A DNA stretch of 64,000 nt from Chlorocebus sabaeus. Taxonomy: Eukaryota > Chordata > Mammalia > Primates > Cercopithecidae. Made by a program: the position numbers and the translations under genes. This document shows positions 11,177 to 24,700 of the stretch, piece by piece (position 1 is the stretch's first letter; each line of letters begins with the position of its first letter). The notes below the pieces were generated by a model, which saw nothing but the letters and a program-made list of their open reading frames with translations, was not told where the DNA came from and searched no databases. The stretch spans positions 186,001 through 250,000 of the forward strand of contig NW_027327637.1 of the NCBI RefSeq assembly GCF_047675955.1. The letters are read 5' to 3'.

Positions 11177-14100
11177 TTGGAAGCCCATAGAGGGCTATGG
11201 TGAAAAAGGAAATATCTTCCGTTCAAAACTGGAGAGAAGCTTTCTGAGAAACTGTTCTATGTTCTGTTAATTCATCTCACAGAGTTACATCTTTCCCTCC
11301 AAGAAGCCTTTCGCTAAGGTTGTTCTTGTGGAATTGGCAAAGGGATATTTGGAACCCCTAGAGGGCTATGGTGAAAAAGGAAATATCTTCCGTTCAAAAC
11401 TGGAAAGAAGCTTTCTGAGAAACTGCTCTGTGTTCTGTTAATTCATCTCACAGAGTTACATCTTTCCCTTCAAGAAGCCTTTCGCTAAGGCTGTTCTTGT
11501 GGAATTGGCAAAGGGATATTTGGAAGCCCATAGAGGGCTATGGTGAAAAAGGAAATATCTTCCGTTCAAAACTGGAAAGAATCTTTCTGAGAAACTGCTC
11601 TGTGTTCTGTTAATTCATCTCACAGAGTTACATCTTTAACTTCAAGAAGCCTTTCGCTAAGGCTGTTCTTGTGGAATTGGCAAAGGGATATTTGGAAGCC
11701 CATAGAGGGCTATGGTGAAAAAGGAAATATCTTCCGTTCAAAACTGGAAAGAAGCTTTCTGAGAAACTGTTCTATGTTCTGTTAATACATCTCACAGAGT
11801 TACATCTTTCCCTTCAAGAAGCCTTTCGCTAAGGCTGTTCTTGTGGAATTGGCAAAGGGATATTTGGAAGCCCATAGAGGGCTATGGTGAAAAAGGAAAT
11901 ATCTTCCGTTCAAAACTGGAAAGAAGCTTTCTGAGAAACTGCTCCGTGTTCTGTTAATTCATCTCACAGAGTTACATCTTTCCCTTCAAGAAGCCTTTCG
12001 CTAAGGCTGTTCTTGTGGAATTGGCAAAGGGATATTTGGAAGCCCATAGAGGGCTATGTTGAAAAAGGAAATATCTTCCGTTCAAAACTGGAAAGAAGCT
12101 TTCTGAGAAACTGCTCTGTGTTCTGTTAATTCATCTCAACGAGTTACATCTTTCCCTTCAAGAAGCCTTTCGCTTAGGCTGTTCTTGTGGAATTGGCAAA
12201 GGGATATTTGGAAGCCCATAGAGGGCTATGGTGAAAAAGGAAATATCTTCCGTTCAAAACTGGAAAGAAGCTTTCTGAGAAACTGCTCTGTGTTCTGTTA
12301 ATTCATCTCACAGAGTTACATCTTTCCCTTCAAGAAGCCTTTCGCTAAGGCTGTTCTTGTGGAATTGGCAAAGGGATATTTGGAAGCCCATAGAGGGCTA
12401 TGGAGAAAAAGGAAATATCTTCCGTTCAAAACTGGAAAGAAGCTTTCTGAGAAACTGTTCTATGTTCTGTTAATTCATCTCACAGAGTTACATCTTTCCC
12501 TTCAAGAAGCTTTTCGATAAGGCTGTTCTTGTGGATCTGGCAAAGGGATATTTGGAAGCCCATAGAGTTCTATGGAGAAAAAGGAAATATCTTCCGTTCA
12601 AAACTGGAAAGAAGCTTTCTGAGAAACTGGTCTGTGTTCTGTTAATTCATCTCACAGAGTTACATCTTTCCCTTCAAGAAGCCTTTCGCTAAGGCTGTTC
12701 TTGTGGAATTGGCAAAGGGATATTTGTAAGCCCATAGAGGGCTATGGTGAAAAAGGAAATATCTTCCGTTCAAAACTGGAAAGAAGCTTTCTGAGAAACT
12801 GCTCTGTGTTCTGTTAATTCATCTCACAGAGTTACATCTTTAACTTCAAGAAGCCTTTCGCTAAGGTCGTTCTTGTGGAATTGGCAAAGGGATATTTGGA
12901 AGCCCATAGAGGGCTATGGTGAAAAAGGAAATATCTTCCGTTCAAAACTGGAAAGAAGCTTTCTGAGAAACTGCTCTGTGTTCTGTTAATTCATCTCACA
13001 GAGTTACATCTTTCCCTTCAAGAAGCCTTTCGCTAAGGCTGTTCTTGTGGAATTGGCAAAGGGATATTTGGAAGCCCATAGAGGGCTATGGTGAAAAAGG
13101 AAATATCTTCCGTTCAAAACTGGAAAGAAGCTTTCTGAGAAACTGCTCTGTGTTCTGTTAATTCATCTCACAGAGTTACATCTTTCCCTTCAAGAAGCCT
13201 TTCGCTATGGCTGTTCTTGTGGAATTGGCAAAGGGATATTTGGAAGCCCATAGAGGGCTATGGTGAAAAAGGAAATATCTTCCGTTCAAAACTGGAAAGA
13301 AGCTTTCTGAGAAACTGCTCTGTGTTCTGTTAATTCATCTCACAGAGTTACATCTTTAACTTCAAGAAGCCTTTCGCTAAGGCTGTTCTTGTGGAATTGG
13401 CAAAGGGATATTTGGAAGCCCATAGAGGGCTATGGTGAAAAAGGAAATATCTTCCGTTCAAAACTGGAAAGAAGCTTTCTGAGTAACTGCTCTGTGTTCT
13501 GTTAATTCATCTCACAGAGTTACATCTTTCCCTTCAAGAAGTCTTTCGCTATGGCTGTTCTTGTGGAATTGGCAAAGGGGTCTTTGGAAGCCCATAGAGG
13601 GCTATGGTGAAAAAGGAAATATCTTCCGTTCAAAACTGGAAAGAAGCTTTCTGAGAAACTGCTCTGTGTTCTGTTAATTCATCTCACAGAGTTACATCTT
13701 TCCCATCAAGAAGCCTTTCGCTAAGGCTGTTCTTGTGGATCTGGCAAAGGGATATTTGGAAGCCCATAGAGGGCTATGTTGAAAAAGGAAATATCTTCCG
13801 TTCAAAACTGGAAAGAAGTTTTCTGAGAAACTGCTCTGTGTTCTGTTAATTCATCTCACAGAGTTACATCTTTCCTTTCAAGGAGCCTTTCGCTAACGCT
13901 GTTCTTGTGGAATTGGCAAAGGGATATTTGGAAGCCCATAGAGGGCTGTGGTGAAAAAGGAAATATCTTCCGTTCAAAACTGGAAAGAAGCTTTCTGAGA
14001 AACTGCTCTGTGTTCTGTTAATTCATCTCGCAGAGATACATCTTTCCCTTCAAGAAGCCTTTCGCTAAGGCTGTTCTTGTGGAATTGGCGAAGGGATATT

Positions 14101-17100
14101 TGGAAGCCCATAGAAGGCTATGGTGAAAAAGGAAATATCTTCCGTTCAAAACTGGAAAGAAGCTTTCTGAGAAACTGCTCTGTGTTCTGTTAATTCATCT
14201 CACAGAGTTACATCTTTAACTTCAAGAAGCCTTTCGCTAAGGCTGTTCTTGTGGATCTGGCAAAGGGATATTTGGAAGACCATATAGGGCTCTGTTGAAA
14301 AAGGAAATATCTTCCGTTCAAAACTGGAAAGAAGCTTTCTGAGAAACTGCTCTGTGTTCTGTTAATTCATCTCACAGAGTTACATCTTTCCCTTCAGGAA
14401 GCCTTTCGCTAAGGCTGTTCTTGTGGAATTGGCAAAGGGATATTTGGAAGCCCATAGAGGGCTATGGTGAAAAAGGAAATATCTTCCGTTCAAAACTTGA
14501 AAGAAGCTATCTGAGAAACTGCTCTGTGTTCTGTTAATTCATCTCACAGAGTTACATCTTTCCCTTCAAGAAGCCTTTCGCTAAGGCTGTTCTTGTGGAA
14601 TTGGCAAAGGGATATTTGGAAGCCCATAGAGGGCTATGGTGAAAAAGGAAATATCTTCCGTTCAAAACTGGAAAGAATCTTTCTGAGAAACTGCTCTGTG
14701 TTCTGTTAATTCATCTCAAAGAGTTACATCTTTAACTTCAAGAAGCCTTTCGCTAAGGCTGTTCTTGTGGAATTGGCAAAGGGATATTTGGAAGCCCATA
14801 GAGGGCTATGGTGAAAAAAGAAATATCTTCCGTTCAAAACTGGAAAGAAGCTTTCTGAGAAACTGCTCTGTGTTCTGTTAATTCATCTCACAGAGTTACA
14901 TCTTTCCCTTCAAGAAGCCTTTCGCTAAGGCTGTTCTTGTGGAATTGGCAAAGGGATATTTGGAAGCCCATAGAGGGCTATGGTGAAAAAGGAAATATCT
15001 TCCGTTCAAAACTGGAAAGAATCTTTCTGAGAAACTGCTCTGTGTTCTGTTAATTCATCTCACAGAGTTACATCTTTAACTTCAAGAAGCCTTTCGCTAA
15101 GGCTGTTCTTGTGGAATTGGCAAAGGGATATTTGGAAGCCCATAGAGGGCTATGGTGAAAAAGGAAATATCTTCCGTTCAAAACTGGAAAGAAGCTTTCT
15201 AAGAAACTGCTCTGTGTTCTGTTAATTCATCTCACAGAGTTACATCTTTAACTTCAAGAAGCCTTTCGCTAAGGCTGTTCTTGTGGAATTGGCAAAGGGA
15301 TATTTGGAACCCCTAGAGGGCTATGGTGAAAAAGGAAATATCTTCCGTTCAAAACTGGAAAGAAGCTTTCTGAGAAACTGCTCTGTGTTCTGTTAATTCA
15401 TCTCACAGAGTTACATCTTTCCCTTCAAGAAGCCTTTCGCTAAGGCTGTTCTTGTGGAATTGGCAAAGGGATATTTGGAAGCCCATAGAGGGCTATGGTG
15501 AAAAAGGAAATATCTTCCGTTCAAAACTGGAAAGAAGCTTTCTGAGAAACTGCTCTGTGTTCTGTTAATTCATCTCACAGAGTTACATCTTTACCTTCAA
15601 GAAGCCTTTCGCTAAGGCTGTTCTTGTGGAATTGGCAAAGGGATATTTGGAAGCCCATAGAGGGCTATGGTGAAAAAGGAAATATCTTCCGTTCAAAACT
15701 GGAAAGAAGCTTTCTGAGTAACTGCTCTGTGTTCTGTTAATTCATCTCACAGAGTTACATCTTTCCCTTCAAGAAGTCTTTCGCTATGGCTGTTCTTGTG
15801 GAATTGGCAAAGGGGTATTTGGAAGCCCATAGAGGGCTATGGTGAAAAAGGAAATATCTTCCGTTCAAAACTGGAAAGAAGCTTTCTGAGAAACTGCTCT
15901 GTGTTCTGTTAATTCATCTCACAGAGTTACATCTTTAACTTCAAGAAGCCTTTCGCTAAGGCTGTTCTTGTGGATCTGGCAAAGGGATATTTGGAAGCCC
16001 ATAGAGGGCTATGTTGAAAAAGGAAATATCTTCCGTTCAAAACTGGAAAGAAGTTTTCTGAGAAACTGCTCTGTGTTCTGTTAATTCATCTCACAGAGTT
16101 ACATCTTTCCCTTCAGGAAGCCTTTCGCTAAGGCTGTTCTTGTGGAATTGGCAAAGGAATATTTGGAAGCCCATAGAGGGCTATGGTGAAAAAGGAAATA
16201 TCTTCCGTTCAAAACAGGAAGGAAGCTTTCTGAGAAACTGCTCTGTGTTCTGTTAATTCATCTCACAGAGTTACATCTTTCCCTTCAAGAAGCCTTTCGC
16301 TAAGGCTGTTCTTGTGGAATTGGCAAAGGGATATTTGGAAGCCCATAGAGGGCTATGTTGAAAAAGGAAATATCTTCCGTTCAAAACTGGAAAGAAGCTT
16401 TCTGAGAAACTGCTCTGTGTTCTGTTAATTCATCTCAACGAGTTACATATTTCCCTTCAAGAAGCCTTTCGCTTAGGCTGTTCTTGTGGAATTGGCAAAG
16501 GGATATTTCGAAGCCCATAGAGGGCTATGGTGAAAAAGGAAATATCTTCCGTTCAAAACTGGAAAGAAGCTTTCTGAGAAACTGCTCTGTGTTCTGTTAA
16601 TTCATCTCACAGAGTTACATCTTTCCCTTCAAGAAGCCTTTCGCTAAGGCTGTTCTTGTGGAATTGGCAAAGGGATATTTGGAAGCCCATAGAGGGCTAT
16701 GGAGAAAAAGGAAATATCTTCCGTTCAAAACTGGAAAGAAGCTTTCTGAGAAACTGTTCTATGTTCTGTTAATTCATCTCACAGAGTTACATCTTTCCCT
16801 TCAAGAAGCCTTTCGCTTAGGCTGTTCTTGTGGAATTGGCAAAGGGATATTTGGAAGCCCATAGAGGGCTATGGTGAAAAAGGAAATATCTTTCGTTCAA
16901 AACTGGAAAGAAGCTTTCTGAGAAACTGCTCTGTGTTCTGTTAATTCATCTCACAGAGTTACATCTTTCCCTTCAAGAAGCCTTTCGCTAAGGCTGTTCT
17001 TGTGGAATTGGCAAAGGGATATTTGGAAGCCCATAGAGGGCTATGGTGAAAAAGGAAATATCTTTCGTTCAAAACTGGAAAGAAGCTTTCTGAGAAACTG

Positions 17101-17217
17101 CTCTGTGTTCTGTTAATTCATCTCACAGAGTTACATCTTTCCCTTCAAGAAGCCTTTCGCTAAGCCTGTTCTTGTGGAATTGGCAATGGGATATTTCGAA
17201 GCCCATAGAGGGCTATG
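11177..17217 (+). repeat. Right copy of long-range duplication (partner at 1-7760)
   Basis: This matches the left copy marker for marker at 11,176-11,177 bp, but has only one copy of the 1,719-bp segment that is doubled on the left. It also carries a one-base deletion at 11352-11361 that the left copy lacks, which explains the one-base change of offset, and private changes such as CTGGTCTG near 12630 and AAAACAGGAAGG near 16211. Confidence 0.85.
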
Positions 17218-18332
17218 GTGAAAAAGGAAATATCTTGCGTTCAAAACTGGAAAGAAGCTTTCTGAGAAACTGCTCTGTGTTCTGTTAATTCATCTCACAG
17301 AGTTACATCTTTCCCTTCAAGAAGCCTTTCGCTAAGGCTGTTCTTGTGGAATTGGCAAAGGGATATTTGGAAGCCCATAGAGGGCTATGTTGAAAAAGGA
17401 AATATCTTCCGTTCAAAACTGGAAAGAAGCTTTCTGAGAAACTGCTCTGTGTTCTGTTAATTCATCTCAACGAGTTACATCTTTCCCTTCAAGAAGCCTT
17501 TCGCTTAGGCTGTTCTTGTGGAATTGGCAAAGGGATATTTGGAAGCCCATAGAGGGCTATGGTGAAAAAGGAAATATCTTCCGTTCAAAACTGGAAAGAA
17601 GCTTTCTGAGAAACTGCTCTGTGTTCTGTTAATTCATCTCACAGAGTTACATCTTTCCCTTCAAGAAGCCTTTCGCTAAGGCTGCTCTTGTGGAATTGGC
17701 AAAGGGATATTTGGAAGCCCATAGAGGGCTATGGAGAAAAAGGAAATATCTTCCGTTCAAAACTGGAAAGAAGCTTTCTGAGAAACTGTTCTATGTTCTG
17801 TTAATTCATCTCACAGAGTTACATCTTTCCCTTCAAGAAGCCTTTCGCTTAGGCTGTTCTTGTGGAATTGGCAAAGGGATATTTGGAAGCCCATAGAGGG
17901 CTATGGTGAAAAAGGAAATATCTTTCGTTCAAAACTGGAAAGAAGCTTTCTGAGAAACTGCTCTGTGTTCTGTTAATTCATCTCACAGAGTTACATCTTT
18001 CCCTTCAAGAAGCCTTTCGCTAAGGCTGTTCTTGTGGAATTGGCAAAGGGATATTTGGAAGCCCATAGAGGGCTATGGTGAAAAAGGAAATATCTTTCGT
18101 TCAAAACTGGAAAGAAGCTTTCTGAGAAACTGCTCTGTGTTCTGTTAATTCATCTCACAGAGTTACATCTTTCCCTTCAAGAAGCCTTTCGCTAAGCCTG
18201 TTCTTGTGGAATTGGCAATGGGATATTTGGAAGCCCATAGAGGGCTATGGTGAAAAAGGAAATATCTTCCGTTCAAAACTGGAAAGAAGCTTTCTGAGAA
18301 ACTGCTCTGTGTTCTGTTAATTCATCTCACAG
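16230..18332 (+). repeat. 1,032-bp (6-monomer) tandem duplication
   Basis: Copies about 16230-17300 and 17262-18332. CTATGTTG, CAACGAG, the CTATGGAG/TTCTATG/CGCTTAGG monomer and AAGCCTG...GGCAATGGG recur 1,032 bp apart (AAGCCT at 17162 and 18194). The copies differ at a few bases, for example TTTCGAAG against TTTGGAAG and CTTGCG against CTTCCG. Confidence 0.8.
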
Positions 18333-20000
18333 AGTTACATCTTTACCTTCAAGAAGCCTTTCGCTAAGGCTGTTCTTGTGGAATTGGCAAAGGGATATTT
18401 GGAAGCCCATAGAGGGCTATGGTGAAAAAGGAAATATCTTCCGTTCAAAACTGGAAAGAAGCTTTCTGAGAAACTGCTCTGTGTTCTGTTAATTCATCTC
18501 ACAGAGTTACATCTTTCCCCTCAAGAAGTCTTTCGCTATGGCTGTTCTTGTGGAATTGGCAAAGGGGTATTTGGAAGCCCATAGAGGGCTATGGTGAAAA
18601 AGGAAATATCTTCCGTTCAAAACTGGAAAGAAGCTTTCTGAGAAACTGCTCTGTGTTCTGTTAATTCATCTCACAGAGTTACATCTTTAACTTCAAGAAG
18701 CCTTTCGCTAAGGCTGTTCTTGTGGATCTGGCAAAGGGATATTTGGAAGACCATATAGGGCTGTGTTGAAAAAGGAAATATCTTCCGTTCAAAACTGGAA
18801 AGAAGCTTTCTGAGAAACTGCTCTGTGTTCTGTTAATTCATCTCACAGAGTTACATCTTTCCCTTCAGGAAGCCTTTCGCTAAGGCTGTTCTTGTGGAAT
18901 TGGCAAAGGGATATTTGGAAGCCCATAGAGGGCTATGGTGAAAAAGGAAATATCTTCCGTTCAAAACTGGAAAGAAGCTATCTGAGAAACTGCTCTGTGT
19001 TCTGTTAATTTATCTCACAGAGTTACATCTTTCCCTTCAAGAAGCCTTTCGCTAAGGCTGTTCTTGTGGAATTGGCAAAGGGATATTTGGAAGCCCATAG
19101 AGGGCTATGTTGAAAAAGGAAATATCTTCCGTTCAAAACTGGAAAGAAGCTTTCTGAGAAACTGCTCTGTGTTCTGTTAATTCATCTCAACGAGTTACAT
19201 CTTTCCCTTCAAGAAGGCTTTCGCTTAGGCTGTTCTTGTGGAATTGGCAAAGGGATATTTGGAAGCCCATAGAGGGCTATGTTGAAAAAGGAAATATCTT
19301 CCGTTCAAAACTGGAAAGAAGCTTTCTGAGAAACTGCTCTGTGTTCTGTTAATTCATCTCACAGAGTTACATCTTTCCCTTCAAGAAGCCTTTCGCTAAG
19401 GCTGTTCTTGTGGAATTGGCAAAGGGATATTTGGAAGCCCATAGAGGGCTATGGAGAAAAAGGAAATATCTTCCGTTCAAAACTGGAAAGAAGCTTTCTG
19501 AGAAACTGTTCTATGTTCTGTTAATTCATCTCACAGAGTTACATCTTTCCCTTCAAGAAGCCTTTCGCTTAGGCTGTTCTTGTGGAATTGGCAAAGGGAT
19601 ATTTGGAAGCCCATAGAGGGCTATGGTGAAAAAGGAAATATCTTTCGTTCAAAACTGGAAAGAAGCTTTCTGAGAAACTGCTCTGTGTTCTGTTAATTCA
19701 TCTCACAGAGTTACATCTTTCCCTTCAAGAAGCCTTTCGCTAAGGCTGTTCTTGTGGATTTGGCAAAGGGATATTTGGAAGCCCATAGAGGGATATGGTG
19801 AAAAAGGAAATATCTTCCGTTCAAAACTGGAAAGAAGCTTTCTGAGAAACTGCTCTGTGTTCTGTTAATTCATCTCACAGAGTTACATCTTTCCCTTCAA
19901 GAAGCCTTTCGCTAAGGCTGTTCTTGTGGAATTGGCAAAGGGATATTTGGAAGCCCATAGAGGGCTATGGTGAAAAAGGAAATATCTTCCGTTCAAAACT
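17690..20000 (+). repeat. Haplotype block also present at 25.77-28.1 kb and 30.2-32.6 kb
   Basis: TTTCCCCTCAAGAAGTC, GAAGACCATATAGGGCTGTG, AGCTATCTGAG, and two successive CTATGTTG monomers occur here in the same order as at 25.77-28.1 kb, offset 8,083 bp (47 monomers minus the deletion at 21498), and again 4,472 bp further on. Private changes such as AATTTATCTC near 19009 and AGGGATATGG near 19789 show this copy has diverged on its own. Confidence 0.75.
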
Positions 20001-21799
20001 GGAAAGAAGCTTTCTGAGAAACTGCTCTGTGTTCTGTTAATTCATCTCACAGAGTTACATCTTTAACTTCAAGAAGCCTTTCGCTAAGGCTGTTCTTGTG
20101 GAATTGGCAAAGGGATATTTGGAAGCCCATAGAGGGCTATGGAGAAAAAGGAAATATCTTCCGTTCAAAACTGGAAAGAAGCTTTCTGAGAAACTGTTCT
20201 ATGTTCTGTTAATTCATCTCACAGAGTTACATCTTTCCCATCAAGAAGCCTTTCGCTAAGGCTGTTCTTGTGGAATTGGCAAAGGGATATTTGGAAGCCC
20301 ATAGAGGGCTATGGTGAAAAAGGAAATATCTTCCGTTCAAAACTGGAAAGAAGCTTTCTGAGAAACTGCTCTGTGTTCTGTTAATTCATCTCACAGAGTT
20401 ACATCTTTCCTTTCAAGGAGCCTTTCGCTAACGCTGTTCTTGTGGAATTGGCAAAGGGATATTTGGAAGCCCATAGAGGGCTATGGTGAAAAAGGAAATA
20501 TCTTCCGTTCAAAACTGGAAAGAAGCTTTCTGAGAAACTGCTCTGTGTTCTGTTAATTCATCTCACAGAGATACATCTTTCCCTTCAAGAAGCCTTTCGC
20601 TAAGGCTGTTCTTGTGGAATTGGCAAAGGGATATTTGGAAGCCCATAGAAGGCTATGGTGAAAAAGGAAATATCTTCCGTTCAAAACTGGAAAGAAGCTT
20701 TCTGAGAAACTGCTCTGTGTTCTGTTAATTCATCTCACAGAGTTACATCTTTCCCTTCAAGAAGCCTTTCGCTAAGGCTGTTCTTGTGGAATTGGCAAAG
20801 GGATATTTGGAAGCCCATAGAGGGCTATGGTGAAAAAGGAAATATCTTCCGTTCAAAACTGGAGAGAAGCTTTCTGAGAAACTGTTCTATGTTCTGTTAA
20901 TTCATCTCACAGAGTTACATCTTTCCCTTCAAGAAGCCTTTCGCTAAGGTTGTTCTTGTGGAATTGGCAAAGGGATATTTGGAAGCCCATAGAGGGCTAT
21001 GGTGAAAAAGGAAATATCTTCCGTTCAAAACTGGAAAGAAGCTTTCTGAGAAACTGCTCTGTGTTCTGTTAATTCATCTCACAGAGTTACATCTTTCCCT
21101 TCAAGAAGCCTTTCGCTAAGGCTGTTCTTGTGGAATTGGCAAAGGGATATTTGGAAGCCCATAGAGGGCTATGGTGAAAAAGGAAATATCTTCCGTTCAA
21201 AACTGGAAAGAATCTTTCTGAGAAACTGCTCTGTGTTCTGTTAATTCATCTCACAGAGTTACATCTTTAACTTCAAGAAGCCTTTCGCTAAGGCTGTTCT
21301 TGTGGAATTGGCAAAGGGATATTTGGAAGCCCATAGAGGGCTATGGTGAAAAAGGAAATATCTTCCGTTCAAAACTGGAAAGAAGCTTTCTCAGAAACTG
21401 CTCTGTGTTCTGTTAATTCATCTCACAGAGTTACATCTTTAACTTCAAGAAGCCTTTTGCTAAGGCTGTTCTTGTGGAATTGGCAAAGGGATATTTGGAA
21501 CCCCTAGAGGGCTATGGTGAAAAAGGAAATATCTTCCGTTCAAAACTGGAAAGAAGCTTTCTGAGAAACTGCTCTGTGTTCTGTTAATTCATCTCACAGA
21601 GTTACATCTTTCCCTTCAAGAAGCCTTTCGCTAAGGCTGTTCTTGTGGAATTGGCAAAGGGATATTTGGAAGCCCATAGAGGGCTATGGTGAAAAAGGAA
21701 ATATCTTCCGTTCAACACTGGAAAGAAGCTTTCTGAGAAACTGCTCTGTGTTCTGTTAATTCATCTCACAGAGTTACATCTTTACCTTCAAGAAGCCTT

Positions 21800-24700
21800 T
21801 CGCTAAGGCTGTTCTTGTGGAATTGGCAAAGGGATATTTGGAAGCCCATAGAGGGCTATGGTGAAAAAGGAAATATCTTCCGTTCAAAACTGGAAAGAAG
21901 CTTTCTGAGTAACTGCTCTGTGTTCTGTTAATTCATCTCACAGAGTTACATCTTTCCCTTCAAGAAGTCTTTCGCTATGGCTGTTCTTGTGGAATTGGCA
22001 AAGGGGTATTTGGAAGCCCATAGAGGGCTATGGTGAAAAAGGAAATATCTTCCGTTCAAAACTGGAAAGAAGCTTTCTGAGAAACTGCTCTGTGTTCTGT
22101 TAATTCATCTCACAGAGTTACATCTTTAACTTCAAGAAGCCTTTCGCTAAGGCTGTTCTTGTGGATCTGGCAAAGGGATATTTGGAAGCCCATAGAGGGC
22201 TATGTTGAAAAAGGAAATATCTTCCGTTCAAAACTGGAAAGAAGTTTTCTGAGAAACTGCTCTGTGTTCTGTTAATTCATCTCACAGAGTTACATCTTTC
22301 CCTTCAGGAAGCCTTTCGCTAAGGCTGTTCTTGTGGAATTGGCAAAGGAATATTTGGAAGCCCATAGAGGGCTATGGTGAAAAAGGAAATATCTTCCGTT
22401 CAAAACTGGAAAGAAGCTTTCTGAGAAACTGCTCTGTGTTCTGTTAATTCATCTCACAGAGTTACATCTTTCCCTTCAAGAAGCCTTTCGCTAAGGCTGT
22501 TCTTGTAGAATTGGCAAAGGGATATTTGGAAGCCCATAGAGGGCTATGTTGAAAAAGAAAATATCTTCCGTTCAAAACTGGAAAGAAGCTTTCTGAGAAA
22601 CTGCTCTGTGTTCTGTTAATTCATCTCAACGAGTTACATCTTTCCCTTCAAGAAGCCTTTCGCTTAGGCTGTTCTTGTGGAATTGGCAAAGGGATATTTG
22701 GAAGCCCATAGAGGGCTATGGTGAAAAAGGAAATATCTTTCGTTCAAAACTGGAAAGAAGCTTTCTGAGAAACTGCTCTGTGTTCTGTTAATTCATCTCA
22801 CAGAGTTACATCTTTCCCTTCAAGAAGCCTTTCGCTAAGGCTGTTCTTGTGGAATTGGCAAAGGGATATTTGGAAGCCCATAGAGGGCTATGGAGAAAAA
22901 GGAAATATCTTCCGTTCAAAACTGGAAAGAAGCTTTCTGAGAAACTGTTCTATGTTCTGTTAATTCATCTCACAGAGTTACATCTTTCCCTTCAAGAAGC
23001 CTTTCGCTTAGGCTGTTCTTGTGGAATTGGCAAAGGGATATTTGGAAGCCCATAGAGGGCTATGGTGAAAAAGGAAATATCTTTCGATCAAAACTGGAAA
23101 GAAGCTTTCTGAGAAACTGCTCTGTGTTCTGTTAATTCATCTCACAGAGTTACATCTTTCCCTTCAAGAAGCCTTTCGCTAAGGCTGTTCTTGTGGAATT
23201 GGCAAAGGGATATTTGGAAGCCCATAGAGGGCTATGGTGAAAAAGGAAATATCTTTCGTTCAAAACTGGAAAGAAGCTTTCTGAGAAACTGCTCTGTGTT
23301 CTGTTAATTCATCTCACAGAGTTACATCTTTCCCTTCAAGAAGCCTTTCGCTAAGCCTGTTCTTGTGGAATTGGCAATGGGATATTTCGAAGCCCATAGA
23401 GGGCTATGGTGAAAAAGGAAATATCTTCCGTTCAAAACTGGAAAGAAGCTTTCTGAGAAACTGCTCTGTGTTCTGTTAATTCATCTCACAGAGTTACATC
23501 TTTCCCTTCAAGAAGCCTTTCGCTAAGGCTGTTCTTGTGGAATTGGCAAAGGGATATTTGGAAGCCCATAGAGGGCTATGGTGAAAAAGGAAATATCTTC
23601 CGTTCAAAACTGGAAAGAAGCTTTCTGAGAAACTGCTCTGTGTTCTGTTAATTCATCTCACAGAGTTACATCTTTCCCTTCAAGAAGCCTTTCGCTAAGG
23701 CTGTTCTTGTGGAATTGGCAAAGGGATATTTGGAAGCCCATAGAGGGCTATGGAGAAAAAGGAAATATCTTCCGTTCAAAACTGGAAAGAAGCTTTCTGA
23801 GAAACTGTTCTATGTTCTGTTAATTCATCTCACAGAGTTACATCTTTCCCTTCAAGAAGCCTTTCGCTTAGGCTGTTCTTGTGGAATTGGCAAAGGGATA
23901 TTTGGAAGCCCATAGAGGGCTATGGTGAAAAAGGAAATATCTTCCGTTCAAAACTGGAAAGAAGCTTTCTGAGTAACTGCTCTGTGTTCTGTTAATTCAT
24001 CTCACAGAGTTACATCTTTCCCTTCAAGAAGTCTTTCGCTATGGCTGTTCTTGTGGAATTGGCAAAGGGGTATTTGGAAGCCCATAGAGGGCTATGGTGA
24101 AAAAGGAAATATCTTCCGTTCAAAACTGGAAAGAAGCTTTCTGAGAAACTGCTCTGTGTTCTGTTAATTCATCTCACAGAGTTACATCTTTAACTTCAAC
24201 AAGCCTTTCGCTAAGGCTGTTCTTGTGGATCTGGCAAAGGGATATTTGGAAGCCCATAGAGGGCTATGTTGAAAAAGGAAATATCTTCCGTTCAAAACTG
24301 GAAAGAAGTTTTCTGAGAAACTGCTCTGTGTTCTGTTAATTCATCTCACAGAGTTACATCTTTCCCTTCAGGAAGCCTTTCGCTAAGGCTGTTCTTGTGG
24401 AATTGGCAAAGGAATATTTGGAAGCCCATAGAGGGCTATGGTGAAAAAGGAAATATCTTCCGTTCAAAACTGGAAAGAAGCTTTCTGAGAAACTGCTCTG
24501 TGTTCTGTTAATTCATCTCACAGAGTTACATCTTTCCCTTCAAGAAGCCTTTCGCTAAGGCTGTTCTTGTAGAATTGGCAAAGGGATATTTGGAAGCCCA
24601 TAGAGGGCTATGTTGAAAAAGGAAATATCTTCCGTTCAAAACTGGAAAGAAGCTTTCTGAGAAACTGCTCTGTGTTCTGTTAATTCATCTCAACGAGTTA

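Larger units (their letters stand above)
7923..11351 (+). repeat. 1,892-bp-spaced (11-monomer) duplication
   Basis: Copies about 7923-9460 and 9815-11351. Markers 1,892 bp apart: CTATGGAGAA at 8271 and 10163, CTCTGCG at 8679 and 10571, AAGCTTTTCGATAAGG, ATATTTGTAAGCCC, and GGAGAG at 9339 and 11231. Both ends coincide with GAACCCCTAG monomers (7913 and 11352). One to two monomers between 9460 and 9815 are outside the matched part. Confidence 0.8.
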
